Positions 1 through 10,828 of a stretch of DNA of 64,000 nucleotides are shown piece after piece. Each line of letters opens with the position of its first letter. Position 1 is the first letter of the stretch. The notes below the pieces were generated by a model that saw nothing but the letters and a program-made list of their open reading frames with translations, was not told the origin of the DNA and did no database searches. The stretch lies in contig JAULAV010008708.1 in assembly GCA_030789695.1 (NCBI GenBank), positions 1 through 64,000 on the forward strand. Reading direction: 5' to 3'. This stretch comes from Scilla litardierei (taxonomy: Eukaryota; Streptophyta; Magnoliopsida; Asparagales; Asparagaceae). The position numbers and the translations under genes are program-made.

Positions 1-1593
1 AAAAGGAAACAAATAAAAAAAAACATAAACCCTTTTTTTCCCCAGGTCGTGAACAACATAAAAACAGAGAGCCTTTCATTAAAAAAACAAAACCTGGGGC
101 CAAATCATTTTCAAGTGGAGGTGTGTTTTCTTTTGAAACCAAGCACAAAAAAATAGAGTCTTAGCCGGCCCAATAACAATTGTTTTTAATATCTCCCTGA
201 GATCATCATCAAGAAAAGAGGCCGTGACCTAAGTTGAGACAACCAAAAAAAATTATTTTTTTTGCCTCTCTTGTGCAGCCGCACCTTTTAGAGAGAAGTG
301 CTGAAACATTTTTTTCCTTCTTGATATTTTTCCAAGAGATCACATGCCCTAAGCCATTCCAAAAGGAGCCAATCAAAATTCCCATGATTCATCTCCTTCT
401 TCTTTGAAAATCTCAAATCTCCAAGAGCATCTCAGGTGCCGAATTTTTTGGGTGCCCAATTTTTTGGGTGCCCAATTTATTCTCCAAGAGCCGAAATCAT
501 TTGAAAGGTTTTTTGTGCTTTGTGCTTTGCAATGATTTAAGCCAGCCGAATTTTAAGTGGGGTTTTCATTTTTCTTTGGTGCATATTGGTTTGTTGATTT
601 ATTTGTCCACAAAGTCAAAAATGATTTAAGGCAAAAAAAGGGAGAAAGGATCAAAGCAACAAATCGCCCAGGAGCACAAGGCAGGGCGCACAAATTGACA
701 AGGCCGGCCATTTAATGCAAAGCTAAGTTTTTTTCTTATCTAATATTTCATTAACACAGGGCACGTCCACATCCTTGTTTAATCATTGAAGCACTTGACA
801 TTTTTGTTGCGTTGAAAACAAAAGACAGATCTGCATGCTTGTAATTTTTTTTTGTTGGTGACAGGGCGTGCTTCAATTGTTTTTGTTGGGCATTTATTTT
901 CAGGGGCAGCCGCATCTTTCAAAACCCCAAGAGCAGTTCGCCTAATTAGAGATGAAAGAGAAGCGTAACTCATTTTCGCATAGACATCTGCATGGGATAT
1001 TAAAGAGCTGAGGTTCCAATCTGAGGTGAAGTTCACAAGCTGCAATTTTTGGTTGAAGGCGCAAGTTTTGTCAAGGGGGGGAGCCGAACGATTGAGGGGA
1101 CATCAGAGACTACATCTACGTCAGACGAGATCTGACCCGTGCTGATTGACGAGGACATCGCCGCTACACAAACTGAGATTCCTAAACTCTATTTATCATT
1201 ATTTTGTGTAGTTGTTGTGTTAGATCCTCGTAGGGGAAACTTTACCTTTTGTGTTACTTTTGGGGACCTGACGACTGTGGGAGTCGTCACGGAGGGAGAG
1301 CATCTGACTAGATTGAGAGTGTAGAGCACGTGGTGTGCGTACGAGCTAGGTGAGAGTAGATTTGGGATCTTGACTCATTGTAGCTGTACAGGTTTACATA
1401 TCTATCTAGTATTTGCTTTCGGGGGCTGGAGTAGGTCGTGGGGACGACCGAACCAGGGTAAATCTGTGTGTATTCCGTGATTGCTATTTTATTGTCCTGT
1501 CTGTGCCTATAACTTTGTGGGATTGTTCGTGGGTTGCACGAATAATTTTATTAGCCTATTCACCCCCCCTTAGGCTACGATCCAGATCCAACA
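1..1593 (+). repeat. 5' LTR (partial) of the Sirevirus-like element
   Basis: Base 1 corresponds to base 5210 of the 3' LTR, so about 392 bp of the LTR start are outside the window. The LTR ends in CCAACA at 1593, two bases before the primer site. It carries a tandem copy of a 17-bp segment containing the near-palindrome TTGGGTGCCCAA near 440-480 that the 3' copy has only once. The short ORFs inside it, for example 1139-1324, recur in the 3' LTR and are LTR sequence, not genes. Confidence 0.9.
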
Positions 1594-1595
1594 AG

Positions 1596-1610
1596 TGGTA
1601 TCAGAGCCAG
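1596..1610 (+). other. Primer binding site, initiator tRNA-Met
   Basis: TGGTATCAGAGCCAG lies two bases after the LTR end. It is complementary to the 3' end of plant initiator tRNA-Met, the usual primer of Ty1/copia elements. Confidence 0.92.
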
Positions 1611-1632
1611 TTTATCTAGTCTAGATTTTTAG

Positions 1633-3492
1633 ATGACCATGAATATATCTGATTGTGCTTTTGCTGAAGGTCAGTCTATAGCCCGTCCCCCAAAATTTAA
1701 TGGTGTAGACTTTGCTTATTGGAAGGCTAGGATGAAAATATATCTAGTGTCTGTAGATTATGATGTGTGGGATATTGTTGAAAATGGTTATAGTCTGCCC
1801 ACTATTAAAATTGAAGACACTGTTATAATTAAGCCTAAAGACAAGTGGGATTTAGCTGATAAGAAACTTTATACTCTTAACGGTAAAGCTATGAATGCAC
1901 TTATATGCTCTCTTGATAAATCTGAATTTAATCGTATCTCACATTGTCTAACTGCGCAGGAAATCTGGCATACTCTGGAGGTGACCCACGAGGGAACATC
2001 GCAAGTGAAGGAATCCAGACTTGCGCTGCTTTGCACAGAGTATGAGAGCTTCCGCATGCTACCAACAGAATCTGTGAAAGAGATGTTTGCGAGGTTCACG
2101 GACATCATCTACAAATCCAGTTCCCTCGGTAAGCCATACTCTAGCCATGAACAGGTACGAAAGATCTTAAGGGCGCTACCAAGCTCGTTCAGGCCTAAAG
2201 TCACCGCTATTCAAGAAGCTAAGGACTTGTCAACAATGAAAGTGGAGGACTTGATAGGCAACCTAATGTCACATGAGCTTGAGTTGCAGAGTATAGAAGC
2301 CAGAGAGAAACATGAAGAGAAGACCAAAGCTTCCACACCATTAGCTCTTCAAGATAACGATGACGATCTTGATGAAGAGCAAGCCCTAATGGTCAGAAAC
2401 TTCAGGAGATACATTCAGACTGATCAAGGAAGAGCTGAGATGGAAAAAAGGTTCATTCGTTCTAATAATTCTAATTTTGGTAGAAATTCCTATGATCAGA
2501 AAGCTATTAATAGAAGTGAATGTTTTAAATGCAGGAAGAAAGGGCACCACATAAAAGATTGCCCACAACAACACACAGCTCAAGTTGCAAAAGGAAAAAC
2601 GAAAGTGCTGACGTGGGACATGGATAGCGAAGCTGAGGAGGAGGATGAGGAACATGAAGCCCACTCCTGCATGGCATTAATGGCCAAACACACTGAGGTA
2701 GAATCTCCCACTAAAGCTGAATTTTTAAAAATCTGTAAAGGAATGCAACATAGAATTGATGAGCTAGAAGCTGATGTGGAATGTTATAGGAATGATAATT
2801 TTGATATGCAACAAACAGAGTATGACATGTCTATAGAAATGAAAAATCTTAAACAAGAGCTTGTTGCATGCAAATCTACCATCACCATTTTAGAAAAAGA
2901 GAAAGCTAGCTTGTCGGAAAAAACTGATTGTCTTTCATGTCCCTCTTTATTAAAGGATATTAGCATGTATAAATTAGATAAGACAAAGCTTGAAGTTGAA
3001 AATGAATTGCTTTCTGAAAAGATTAACATGCTAAATCTCGAACTTAAAGAAAAAATGAGGGATTTTGAAAAGAAAGAAGAGGAAAACAAGCAAGCTTTCA
3101 TTAGTAAATGCACTTTGCTTGTGAATGAAAACAATATCTTGAAATCCAAAGTCACCACCCTAGAATTGTCATTAAAGAGATTTTCCATTGGAAAACAAAA
3201 TTTAGATATTATTCTTGGAAATCAACTTTATGGCAATAATAGGCGAGGACTAGGATATGGTCTTAAAAATGTTGAAAAATCAAAATATAGAAAAGTTCAC
3301 ATTGAATCAACAAAGGTTGGAAATTCTCATGCTAAGTGCTTTACATGTGGATGCGTTGGTCACACTTCATATCATTGCAAATATAGGAACAAAAACATTA
3401 AGTTCAAACAAATATGGGTTCCTAAATCTTTGATGACTAACGTAAGTGGACCTTGTTGGATTCCAAGGTCACACACAATACCTCTTTTGTAG
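1633..3492 (+). CDS. gag: Sirevirus-type Gag (capsid/nucleocapsid) protein, 619 aa
   Basis: Forms the virus-like particle and binds the element's RNA in the cytoplasm. Residues about 15-230 form the copia-type gag domain (UBN2-like), starting with the typical motif KFNGVDFAYWKARM. A first CCHC zinc knuckle lies at about 297-310 (CFKCRKKGHHIKDC). Residues about 365-540 are Lys/Glu/Leu-rich and look like a long coiled coil. A second knuckle lies at about 569-582 (CFTCGCVGHTSYHC). The C-terminal motifs NLDIILG and IWVPK are characteristic of Sirevirus gag just before the gag-pol border, so the protein appears complete and only pol is missing. The start is the first ATG, 40 bp after the LTR, next to the primer site. 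The frame is intact over 1.86 kb between nearly identical LTRs, so it may still be expressed. No neighbouring pol ORF exists. Confidence 0.9.
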   Translation: MTMNISDCAFAEGQSIARPPKFNGVDFAYWKARMKIYLVSVDYDVWDIVENGYSLPTIKIEDTVIIKPKDKWDLADKKLYTLNGKAMNALICSLDKSEFNRISHCLTAQEIWHTLEVTHEGTSQVKESRLALLCTEYESFRMLPTESVKEMFARFTDIIYKSSSLGKPYSSHEQVRKILRALPSSFRPKVTAIQEAKDLSTMKVEDLIGNLMSHELELQSIEAREKHEEKTKASTPLALQDNDDDLDEEQALMVRNFRRYIQTDQGRAEMEKRFIRSNNSNFGRNSYDQKAINRSECFKCRKKGHHIKDCPQQHTAQVAKGKTKVLTWDMDSEAEEEDEEHEAHSCMALMAKHTEVESPTKAEFLKICKGMQHRIDELEADVECYRNDNFDMQQTEYDMSIEMKNLKQELVACKSTITILEKEKASLSEKTDCLSCPSLLKDISMYKLDKTKLEVENELLSEKINMLNLELKEKMRDFEKKEEENKQAFISKCTLLVNENNILKSKVTTLELSLKRFSIGKQNLDIILGNQLYGNNRRGLGYGLKNVEKSKYRKVHIESTKVGNSHAKCFTCGCVGHTSYHCKYRNKNIKFKQIWVPKSLMTNVSGPCWIPRSHTIPLL

Positions 3493-4792
3493 GTGGATGG
3501 AAATTTGACGAGGAGCGATAAATTGAATGTCTCATAAATTTTTAGCTCCTTAGTCAAACGGCGACGCGAAGGTATATCTCATTCTTTGAACTTAATGAAT
3601 ATCTTCATAGTTTTTTTTTGGTGTGCGTGACTTTTCTTTGTTTGTGTGCTAGTAGTTGCATTGTGTGCATGACTTCTTTTTGTTTGTGTGATTGCATCTC
3701 ATGTTTGTTTTAGTACTTCATGCATTTTTAAAAGAAAAAAAAACTGAAAAACAGAAAATAAAAAAAAAATTTGGTGCTTAAATGTGTATCTTTTCTCTGT
3801 GATTCATCTTTGAAGTATGCACGAATGATTTTCATATCTATGTAGAAATTGGTGTATTATTGTTTGTGCCACATGCGCATGTTCATCTTTCTAAATATTC
3901 ACGGCATATTCAATGAATGAAAATAACCTGATTTCTACACCACCTATTTCACTTCCACATGTATTATTATTGTTGCACATTTGGAGATATCGTTTATGAA
4001 GTATGGAAAGTGAATGTAGGAGGAAAACTTAACTGCATATCTAAGGGATATGATATACCTTGCCATGGATAAAAATTGAGCAAAAGAAAGTGTTGTTATA
4101 AGTATTTTGAAAAAGAAAAATGTGAAAACAAAAGATAATTGCTCCGTATGGAAAATGGATACAATCCTTGGCAACGGTATTACCCACGAGTATCCAACAT
4201 AAGCTTTATGGGTAAACTTTAGCGTTGGTGTATTTACTCGTCAAGCAATGCCACCCCCACATCTAAGAGTCCTTATAGGCTATGTTTTGGGGTGTGGTAC
4301 CTTGAACTCATTTTTAATGAGGTGGGAAAAATCAATCCTAGGTGATAGAATGTTATTTGGAAAATGTGGATTGGTTCCGGTTGACTTTCTTAATGATTCT
4401 CCCTATGTGCTTCAATTTTAATCATCACACTTTACACGTTGGTGTTGAAGTCTTAGTTGTTTAACTTCATTGGATTTTGACTTGATTATTCTATGATTGT
4501 ATACATGCAATTGTTGGTATTGGCTTATAATGCTCTCTTTTTACATGGTATATGTTTTTGAATTCGTGTTTCGACTTTTGATGATAACAAAGGGGGAGAA
4601 AAATTTGGGGAAAAATCTGATTGCTTGATTAAGGGGGAGCATTAATGAATACTGGAGAAGCACTAAAATAGGGGGAGCGTGCATATTAACATCGGTGTTT
4701 GTACGTCATTATATCTTATTGCATGTCACCCACTATTGTCACACTTTCACACACACTACTTGAAAAGCTTATTAGTCAAATCTTATATTTAG
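3493..4792 (+). other. Non-coding 3' internal region of the gag-only element
   Basis: About 1.3 kb where a full Sirevirus would carry some 4 kb of pol. I see no DSG protease motif, integrase, YVDD or RNase H remnant on either strand. It is AT-rich, with poly-A/T stretches. GGGGGAG tracts occur near 4590, 4632 and 4671, ahead of the functional-looking tract at 4808. Confidence 0.75.
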
Positions 4793-4817
4793 TTTGTCAT
4801 CATCAAAAGGGGGAGAT
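4793..4817 (+). promoter_or_regulatory. Polypurine tract (plus-strand primer) with flanking inverted-repeat arm
   Basis: AAAAGGGGGAGAT abuts the TGTTGG start of the 3' LTR, the position needed to prime plus-strand DNA. The preceding 15 bases (4793-4807) are an inverted repeat, 14 of 15 matching, of 4848-4862 inside the LTR, so the border can fold into a hairpin. Confidence 0.8.
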
Positions 4818-6785
4818 TGTTGGTAGCAACGATCTATGAACTTCGTGTTTGATGATAACAAACATGTGTGAATGTTTCTAACATGTGTGTTAAGTGTTTC
4901 AGGAAAGGCAAAACTTGGAGAGACTCATTGTGAGACGTGGCCAATATGATGGGAAGAAGGTGATACTCTAATTGGTTTGGTTCATATCTACTAGAGCCCA
5001 TTCTTAGACTCAACCTAACCAAGTTTAATTTTAAAATCCCAATAGATTGAAGCATGCCACATTTTTCTTGTTGTGTCTGCCTTTTTTGATATCAGCCGAA
5101 AGTGGTAGGGGGATTAAAATTTCTCCTTTGCAACTTCAACAAAAAAAAAGAAACATGTGACTTGTTCTATTTCTTTAAAAAGAAAGGAGAGTATGGTTTG
5201 TTGTTTTTTAAAAGGAAACAAATAAAAAAAACATAAACCCTTTTTTTCCCCAGGTCGTGAACAACATAAAAACAGAGAGCCTTTCATTAAAAAAACAAAA
5301 CCTGGGGCCAAATCATTTTCAAGTGGAGGTGTGTTTTCTTTTGAAACCAAGCACAAAAAAATAGAGTCTTAGCCGGCCCAATAACAATTGTTTTTAATAT
5401 CTCCCTGAGATCATCATCAAGAAAAGAGGCCGTGACCTAAGTTGAGACAACCAAAAAAAATTATTATTTTTGCCTCTCTTGTGTAGCCGAACCTTTTAGA
5501 GAGAAGTGCTGAAACATTTTTTTCCTTCTTGATATTTTTCCAAGAGATCACATGCCCTAAGCCATTCCAAAAGGAGCCAATCAAAATTCCCATGATTCAT
5601 CTCCTTCTTCTTTGAAAATCTCAAATCTCCAAGAGCATCTCAGGTGCCGAATTTTTTGGGTGCCCAATTTATTCTCCAAGAGCCGAAATCATTTGAAAGG
5701 TTTTTTGTGCTTTGTGCTTTGCAATGATTTAAGCCAGCCGAATTTTAAGTGGGGTTTTCATTTTTCTTTGGTGCATATTGGTTTGTTGATTTATTTGTCC
5801 ACAAAGTCAAAAATGATTTAAGGCAAAAAAAAGGGAGAAAGGATCAAAGCAACAAATCGCCCAGGAGCACAAGGCAGGGCGCACAAATTGACAAGGCCGG
5901 CCATTTAATGCAAAGCTAAGTTTTTTTCTTATCTAATATTTCATTAACACAGGGCACGTCCACATCCTTGTTTAATCATTGAAGCACTTGACATTTTTGT
6001 TGCGTTGAAAACAAAAGACAGATCTGCATGCTTGTATTTTTTTTTGTTGGTGACAGGGCGTGCTTCAATTGTTTTTGTTGGGCATTTATTTTCAGGGGCA
6101 GCCGCATCTTTCAAAACCCCAAGAGCAGTTCGCCTAATTAGAGATGAAAGAGAAGCGTAACTCATTTTCGCATGGACATCTGCATGGGATATTAAAGAGC
6201 TGAGGTTCCAATCTGAGGTGAAGTTCACAAGCTGCAATTTTTGGTTGAAGGCGCAAGTTTTGTCAAGGGGGGGAGCCGAACGATTGAGGGGACATCAGAG
6301 ACTACATCTACGTCAGACGAGATCTGACCCGTGCTGATTGACGAGGACATCGCCGCTACACAAACTGAGATTCCTAAACTCTATTTATCATTATTTTGTG
6401 TAGTTGTTGTGTTAGATCCTCGTAGGGGAAACTTTACCTTTTGTGTTACTTTTGGGGACCTGACGACTGTGGGAGTCGTCACGGAGGGAGAGCATCTGAC
6501 TAGATTGAGAGTGTAGAGCACGTGGTGTGCGTACGAGCTAGGTGAGAGTAGATTTGAGATCTTGACTCATTGTAGCTGTACATGTTTACATATCTATCTA
6601 GTATTTGCTTTCGGGGGCTGGAGTAGGTCGTGGGGACGACCGAACCAGGGTAAATCTGTGTGTATTCCGTGATTGCTATTTTATTGTCCTGTCTGTGCCT
6701 ATAACTGTGTGGGATTGTTCATGGGTTGCACGAATAATTTTATTAGCCTATTCACCCCCCCTTAGGCTACGATCCAGATCCAACA
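4818..6785 (+). repeat. 3' LTR of the Sirevirus-like element (1968 bp)
   Basis: Starts TGTTGG directly after the polypurine tract and ends CCAACA at 6785, where the sequence changes to the gag codons of another copia element. It matches 1-1593 closely. The first bases after it, CAGCT, should be the target duplication, but the partner is outside the window. Confidence 0.92.
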
Positions 6786-7177
6786 CAGCTGGCACTGCAC
6801 CTATCCCTGAAGCCCACCACGTTTCTACCAAGAAGTGGAAAAATAAGAAGAAGGCTAATAATAACAAAGGGAAAGCTGTGATGAAGAATGGACGAGGAGC
6901 AGCACCCCCGTCCAACAACAATAATACAAGAAAGAGTAACGTCATATGGAAACAAAAGAACACTTACCAAGTGTCACTTCCTAAGAAGAACCGGGAGGAT
7001 AAATGCCATAGATGCGGCATGACTGGCCATTGGTCCAGAATCTGCCGCACTCCTCGCCACCTCCAGGAACTATATCAGGCGAGCCAGAAGTCTCTGCCTG
7101 AAACAAAGTTGGCGGCTGTTCAGCCACCAATGATGTTCACTGCAAATGACTTCGAGAACGACGACCTGCTCGATTAA
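6786..7177 (+). pseudogene. C-terminal Gag fragment of a degenerate Ty1/copia element
   Basis: The frame reads straight out of the LTR above, which truncated this gag from the left. The 130 residues have a Lys/Asn-rich basic stretch followed by one zinc knuckle (CHRCGMTGHWSRIC) and the sequence RTPRHLQELYQAS. That combination is typical of gag-pol polyproteins in a large group of plant copia elements, where a short acidic tail and the protease follow. Here too the tail is acidic (NDFENDDLLD) before a stop. The N-terminal capsid part is outside the window or lost. The protease and integrase remnants at 7178-7890 continue the same element. Confidence 0.85.
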
Positions 7178-7890
7178 GCTTCATCTTTTATCTATGCATT
7201 TAAAATTCAATGTTGCTTCATCTTTAATTTGCTTAATTACGAACTTTTATTTTGAATGTCTTTTTCATAGACTTAAATAAAATTTCGTTATACTTATAGA
7301 TGAAGTATGGAATATTGTGGACAGTGCATCGTTGCACTGGTGTAGCATTGATATTGCTCTCACATACAACGAGACTATAAGATGCAAATTCTCCTCTTAA
7401 ACATATATGAAATCTCCAATTTTCATGGATATTTCTTTTAAAGAAAATAACTTGAAAATTGTGGATAATATATATTGAATATCAAAATGTAACTCTTCAA
7501 GAGAATGGCCAGAAGACCATCTACTTACGATTTCATTGAACCCCGTCGGGCCCCTATAATTACAGATATTCATCCTATAGAAAGCCAACTCGACTGAGCA
7601 CCAGAAGTGCCTTTATTTGCCATAGTTTTTAACTCTGGCAACATGGCCTTGGTCATCCTGGATCAGCGATGATGGACGCATCATCAAATGAATCCATTGG
7701 AGAACCTGAAGATTCTTCAAAAGGTTGAGTTTCCTTGTCCCCCTTTGTCATAAGGGAAAACTAATAGAGAGACCTTCCCTCCTGAATGTGGGTTTAGAGT
7801 CTCCTGGCTTCATTGAGAGAATACATGGTGACCTTTTTGCGGGCCTATTCACCCCGTAAATGGCCCATTTTCGGTACTTCATTACTGTAC
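7178..7890 (+). pseudogene. Decayed protease, pre-integrase and integrase start of the copia relic
   Basis: No frame stays open, but pieces can be read in order: a VDSA-like protease site near 7318, then at 7735-7890 a match to the pre-integrase/integrase border of plant copia polyproteins, including the pattern CGPIHP followed by GPF. The sequence breaks at 7890, where LARD1 entered, and resumes at 17345 with a segment that follows directly in intact relatives. Many stops and frameshifts show an old, dead copy. Confidence 0.7.
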
Positions 7891-10803
7891 TGTAACGACC
7901 ACTTTTCATTGTACGTTGTTCGTGCACGTGCTTTTGGCCGTGCACGTGTTTATTTTAGACTTTGTTTGTTTGTGAACACTTTAGTGTGATATGCCGTTGT
8001 GAACGTCTCTGAGAGTATTAAATAGTGGCACTAGTTTGGAACGACGTTTCTCGAGTCGTTTTCCCACAATTTAATCTTATTCGATGAGACGTTGCGATTC
8101 TCACTTTTGACGGGAGACGTTTCTATTTTTAGTTTCGTCGTCCGATGTCGAAATTGAGATCCGTCTTCTTAGTTAGCTCACTTTCGTCATCACGATCACC
8201 CCGATATTTATTTTATAATTTTTGGAGTTTATTTGACCACTTTTATATTTTTAACAAGGTTTATAATATTTTTAATAATTAATTTTTATATTAATTTCGG
8301 CCAAACAAAATTTATTTGAGTTTCAAACGTTTTAAATAATTTTTGAGCCAAATCTCAGCCCCTATCTTGGCCTCACCCAATCCCTATGTGATTAGGAAGA
8401 GTAGATTTAAATTTTAAATTATTTTAAACTCCTAATCCCATTAGGATTAGCCCTAGACCAAGTCAACCCCTCTACACTATATAAACAACCTTTAGGAAGA
8501 CCTATTTTCGCAAGAAAATAACCCTAGCCGCTCTCAAAACCCAAATTTGACGTTGCGACGAATCGTCGCAACGTTGCAACGAAGATCTCCCGCACCGACC
8601 GAGGAAAACATGCCAAAACCCCCGCACCGACCGGTAGCCCCCGCCGCACCAAGCCCGCTCCGCACCCGCTGCTGCCCGCCCACTCCGTTCGCCCGCACCG
8701 ACCGAGAGAAGCTCTCGGTCAGACCGAGAGCTTCGCCCGCTTTCCGTTCCGCACAGCCGCCCGCATCAAACCCCGCTTCGTCCCCCGCTCAGCGCCGTGT
8801 CTGACCGAGGCGCAACTCCACACCGATCGGAGCTCCGCAACGTTGCAATGGTTGCAACATTGCAGCGCCCCGCTCCCCCGCATCCAAGGCGCCTGATCGA
8901 GCCCCTCCTCCGCATTGACCGAGAGGAGGCCCCGCACCAAGCACGCCCCCGCACCGCTGTACACCCCCAAGCGTTGCAACCCCGCATCCCTAGTGACCGA
9001 CCGACGGATCTCCCCGCACCGAGGCTGTACGATCGAGAGCCATTCGTCTCAACCCCGCACCCGTCGCACCACTTGCCACCGTGGGCCCCCCAAGTTCTTC
9101 AGAGGTATTGTGGGTCCCCCATAGGTCCCTAGGACTACTGTGGGCCCCACCTAGGTGCTTTCTCTCCGACGATTTTCTGCGTACGACGTTGCGACACGTC
9201 GTAGCCCGTCGTCGCACGTGCTAGCTTTGGAATCTGGAATCGTTGCTCCGGTTGATGCTCTGAACTTTCCAGCGAGGAATCTATATTGGAATCAGGACTT
9301 GGAGCGCGTTCTCTTATTCCAACCCCCGGCGTCGCTACCCGACGCCGGTGTAGCTTTCGCGTCGTGTTGAGGTAACGCTTTGCACCCCTAGGACCCCCAA
9401 CCCATTGCCTGTTAATCAAGACTAAAATTGATGTTTTTAAAATGTTTTAAATGTTTTAAATTCACTAATCAAGATTAATAATATGGACTTTAGGCCGGCG
9501 GACTTGTGCACGTAAGTTATTTGTGACTTGGACTCTCGTTGGACGGTGTGCCCAGACATTGTACTTGCAGGCAAGTGAAACTTGCCAACTCTTGTGTAGG
9601 GCCATGTTTTTAGGCCACTTCCTTGTTTTCAGCGTAAAAGAGACTAGTCCGTGAAATGATAGCTGGCTAGACGCCTACTTGATCTAGTTTGACAACGAAA
9701 CTAGATCCGTCACCTAAATGGATCTAGCTTGACAACGAAGCTAGATCCAACTCTTTAAACTTGTTAATCATGCATACTAAACTGTCACGTTTACTTTTCT
9801 TATCTGTACGCACTTTTAACTGCCATGCATTGCATTGTACATGTCATCCAAATTGATTGTTGCATCGTAGCACACGCTACAAAATACTTGTACAATCAGT
9901 GTTTCCGTGTTTCCGGCTAGGTGCACCCCTATGCCATACTTGTTAAAAACACTTCCTGGCTCGTGATCCAGAAGCGAGCATTCCGTGTTCGGGGGTAATG
10001 CCCTGGCTCGATACACGTGGAGGGGTAGGGATAAACGGTCACCTGAGCTTAGGAGTGGTCCGATCAGCCACTCTAGCCAGAAGGCGGAATCTCTGTGCAC
10101 GAGGTGCTTACTTTACTTGTCTTGTACTAGTGAGTGTTACTTGTATAACTTGTCATCCATGCCATGTTTAAATGCCATGCTCGTACCTTACTTTACTTTA
10201 CTTTACTTGTTGCACTCATACTTTAACTGCCATGTCATTGCATTCATGCTAGAACTGCTAGGTTGCTTTACTTGTGCCTACTTTCAGTTTCCTTGCACAA
10301 GTCTCTTGTAGACTTGCTGACATGTGCCCTTTGCTCTTTTGGGTGTCACATGTTAGACCCTGAGCCGGAGACCGTTGCTGTGTACGTGATGTTTTTGCTG
10401 ACGCTGAGTCTGAGTCCATGATTGCCAGGAGGAGTTTTGTGGACACCGGAGACCTTTCTTGGTGACTTTGTTGAGTTCCTTTTGTTTTAGGCTTTGTTGT
10501 TAGTTGTCGGTGCGTGGCACCTTTGTTTTGTACGTTGTACTTTTGTTGGCCATGTTTGGGCCTTTAGACTCTTTTTCTTTCTAGCCTGGTGGCTTTTTCT
10601 GTGATGTTGAAACTTATTTTATGGATATTCTGAGATATCTCTTTTGTCTCATTTCATTATTATTATCTTTGTTTCGTTCGCGTTGCAAGGACCTGCAGTT
10701 TTAAATTTGATTGACGCTTATCGGACTTGCAGCTTTGTAGCTTCAAGTCTGAGCGGACCTTCTCACGCTTCGCCTCCATATTTTTGGGAAGCGGGGCGTG
10801 ACA
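7891..10803 (+). repeat. 5' LTR of LARD1 (2913 bp)
   Basis: Contains an AT-rich first part, a TATA box at 8477-8486, then about 350 bp of GC-rich sequence full of GACCGA and GTTGCAAC palindromes (8550-8890), then a less biased 3' part with pyrimidine-rich and CTTTACTTT-like repeats (10190-10210). ORFs across the GC-rich patch, such as 8547-8804, are composition artefacts. Confidence 0.92.
8477..8574 (+). promoter_or_regulatory. LTR promoter: TATA box and first 5'-leader hairpin of LARD1
   Basis: CTATATAAAC at 8477-8486 is a good plant TATA box, so transcription should start near 8510. At 8550-8574 two 12-base arms, ACGTTGCGACGA and its complement, are separated by one base and would lie close to the 5' end of the RNA. 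The same arrangement occurs at 14998 in the 3' LTR (hairpin duplicated) and in LARD2 at 31790 and 38126. Confidence 0.6.
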
Positions 10804-10811
10804 GGTTTTGT

Positions 10812-10828
10812 TGGTGGCCCATGCAGGT
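10812..10828 (+). other. Primer binding site of LARD1, matching tRNA-Ile(AAU)
   Basis: TGGTGGCCCATGCAGGT begins 8 nt after the LTR end. Its layout is TGG (for CCA), one discriminator base, a 7-nt acceptor strand GGCCCAT and a T-stem strand GCAGG, as a primer site should be. It fits the plant tRNA-Ile(AAU) 3' end as I remember it, not initiator tRNA-Met. Confidence 0.7.

Larger units (their letters stand above)
1..6785 (+). mobile_element. Sirevirus-like Ty1/copia gag-only element, 5' end outside window
   Basis: Two long direct repeats (1-1593 and 4818-6785) flank a primer site for initiator tRNA-Met, one gag ORF and a purine-rich tract. No protease, integrase, reverse transcriptase or RNase H can be found between gag and the 3' LTR, a gap of only about 1.3 kb. 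Seen: LTR ends TGTTGG and CCAACA, gag with two zinc knuckles and a long coiled coil, several GGGGGAG tracts near the 3' end. These are known traits of the Sirevirus (SIRE/Maximus) lineage. Gag-only elements of this build have been called TR-GAG. It must borrow pol from a full relative. By eye the two LTRs differ at roughly ten sites over 1.58 kb, so the insertion is fairly young. It sits in the gag of the copia relic that resumes at 6786. Confidence 0.88.

Noticed and set aside
1139..1324. 61-codon frame, repeated identically at 6331-6516
   Set aside because: Both are the same place in the two LTRs of the gag-only element; the identity reflects LTR duplication, not coding constraint.
8547..9419. 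Overlapping long open frames on both strands in the LARD LTRs
   Set aside because: They appear together on both strands in a GC-rich palindrome patch, have Pro/Arg/Ala-rich composition and lie in non-coding LTR. The same holds for 15013-15960, 31859-32691 and 38195-39029.
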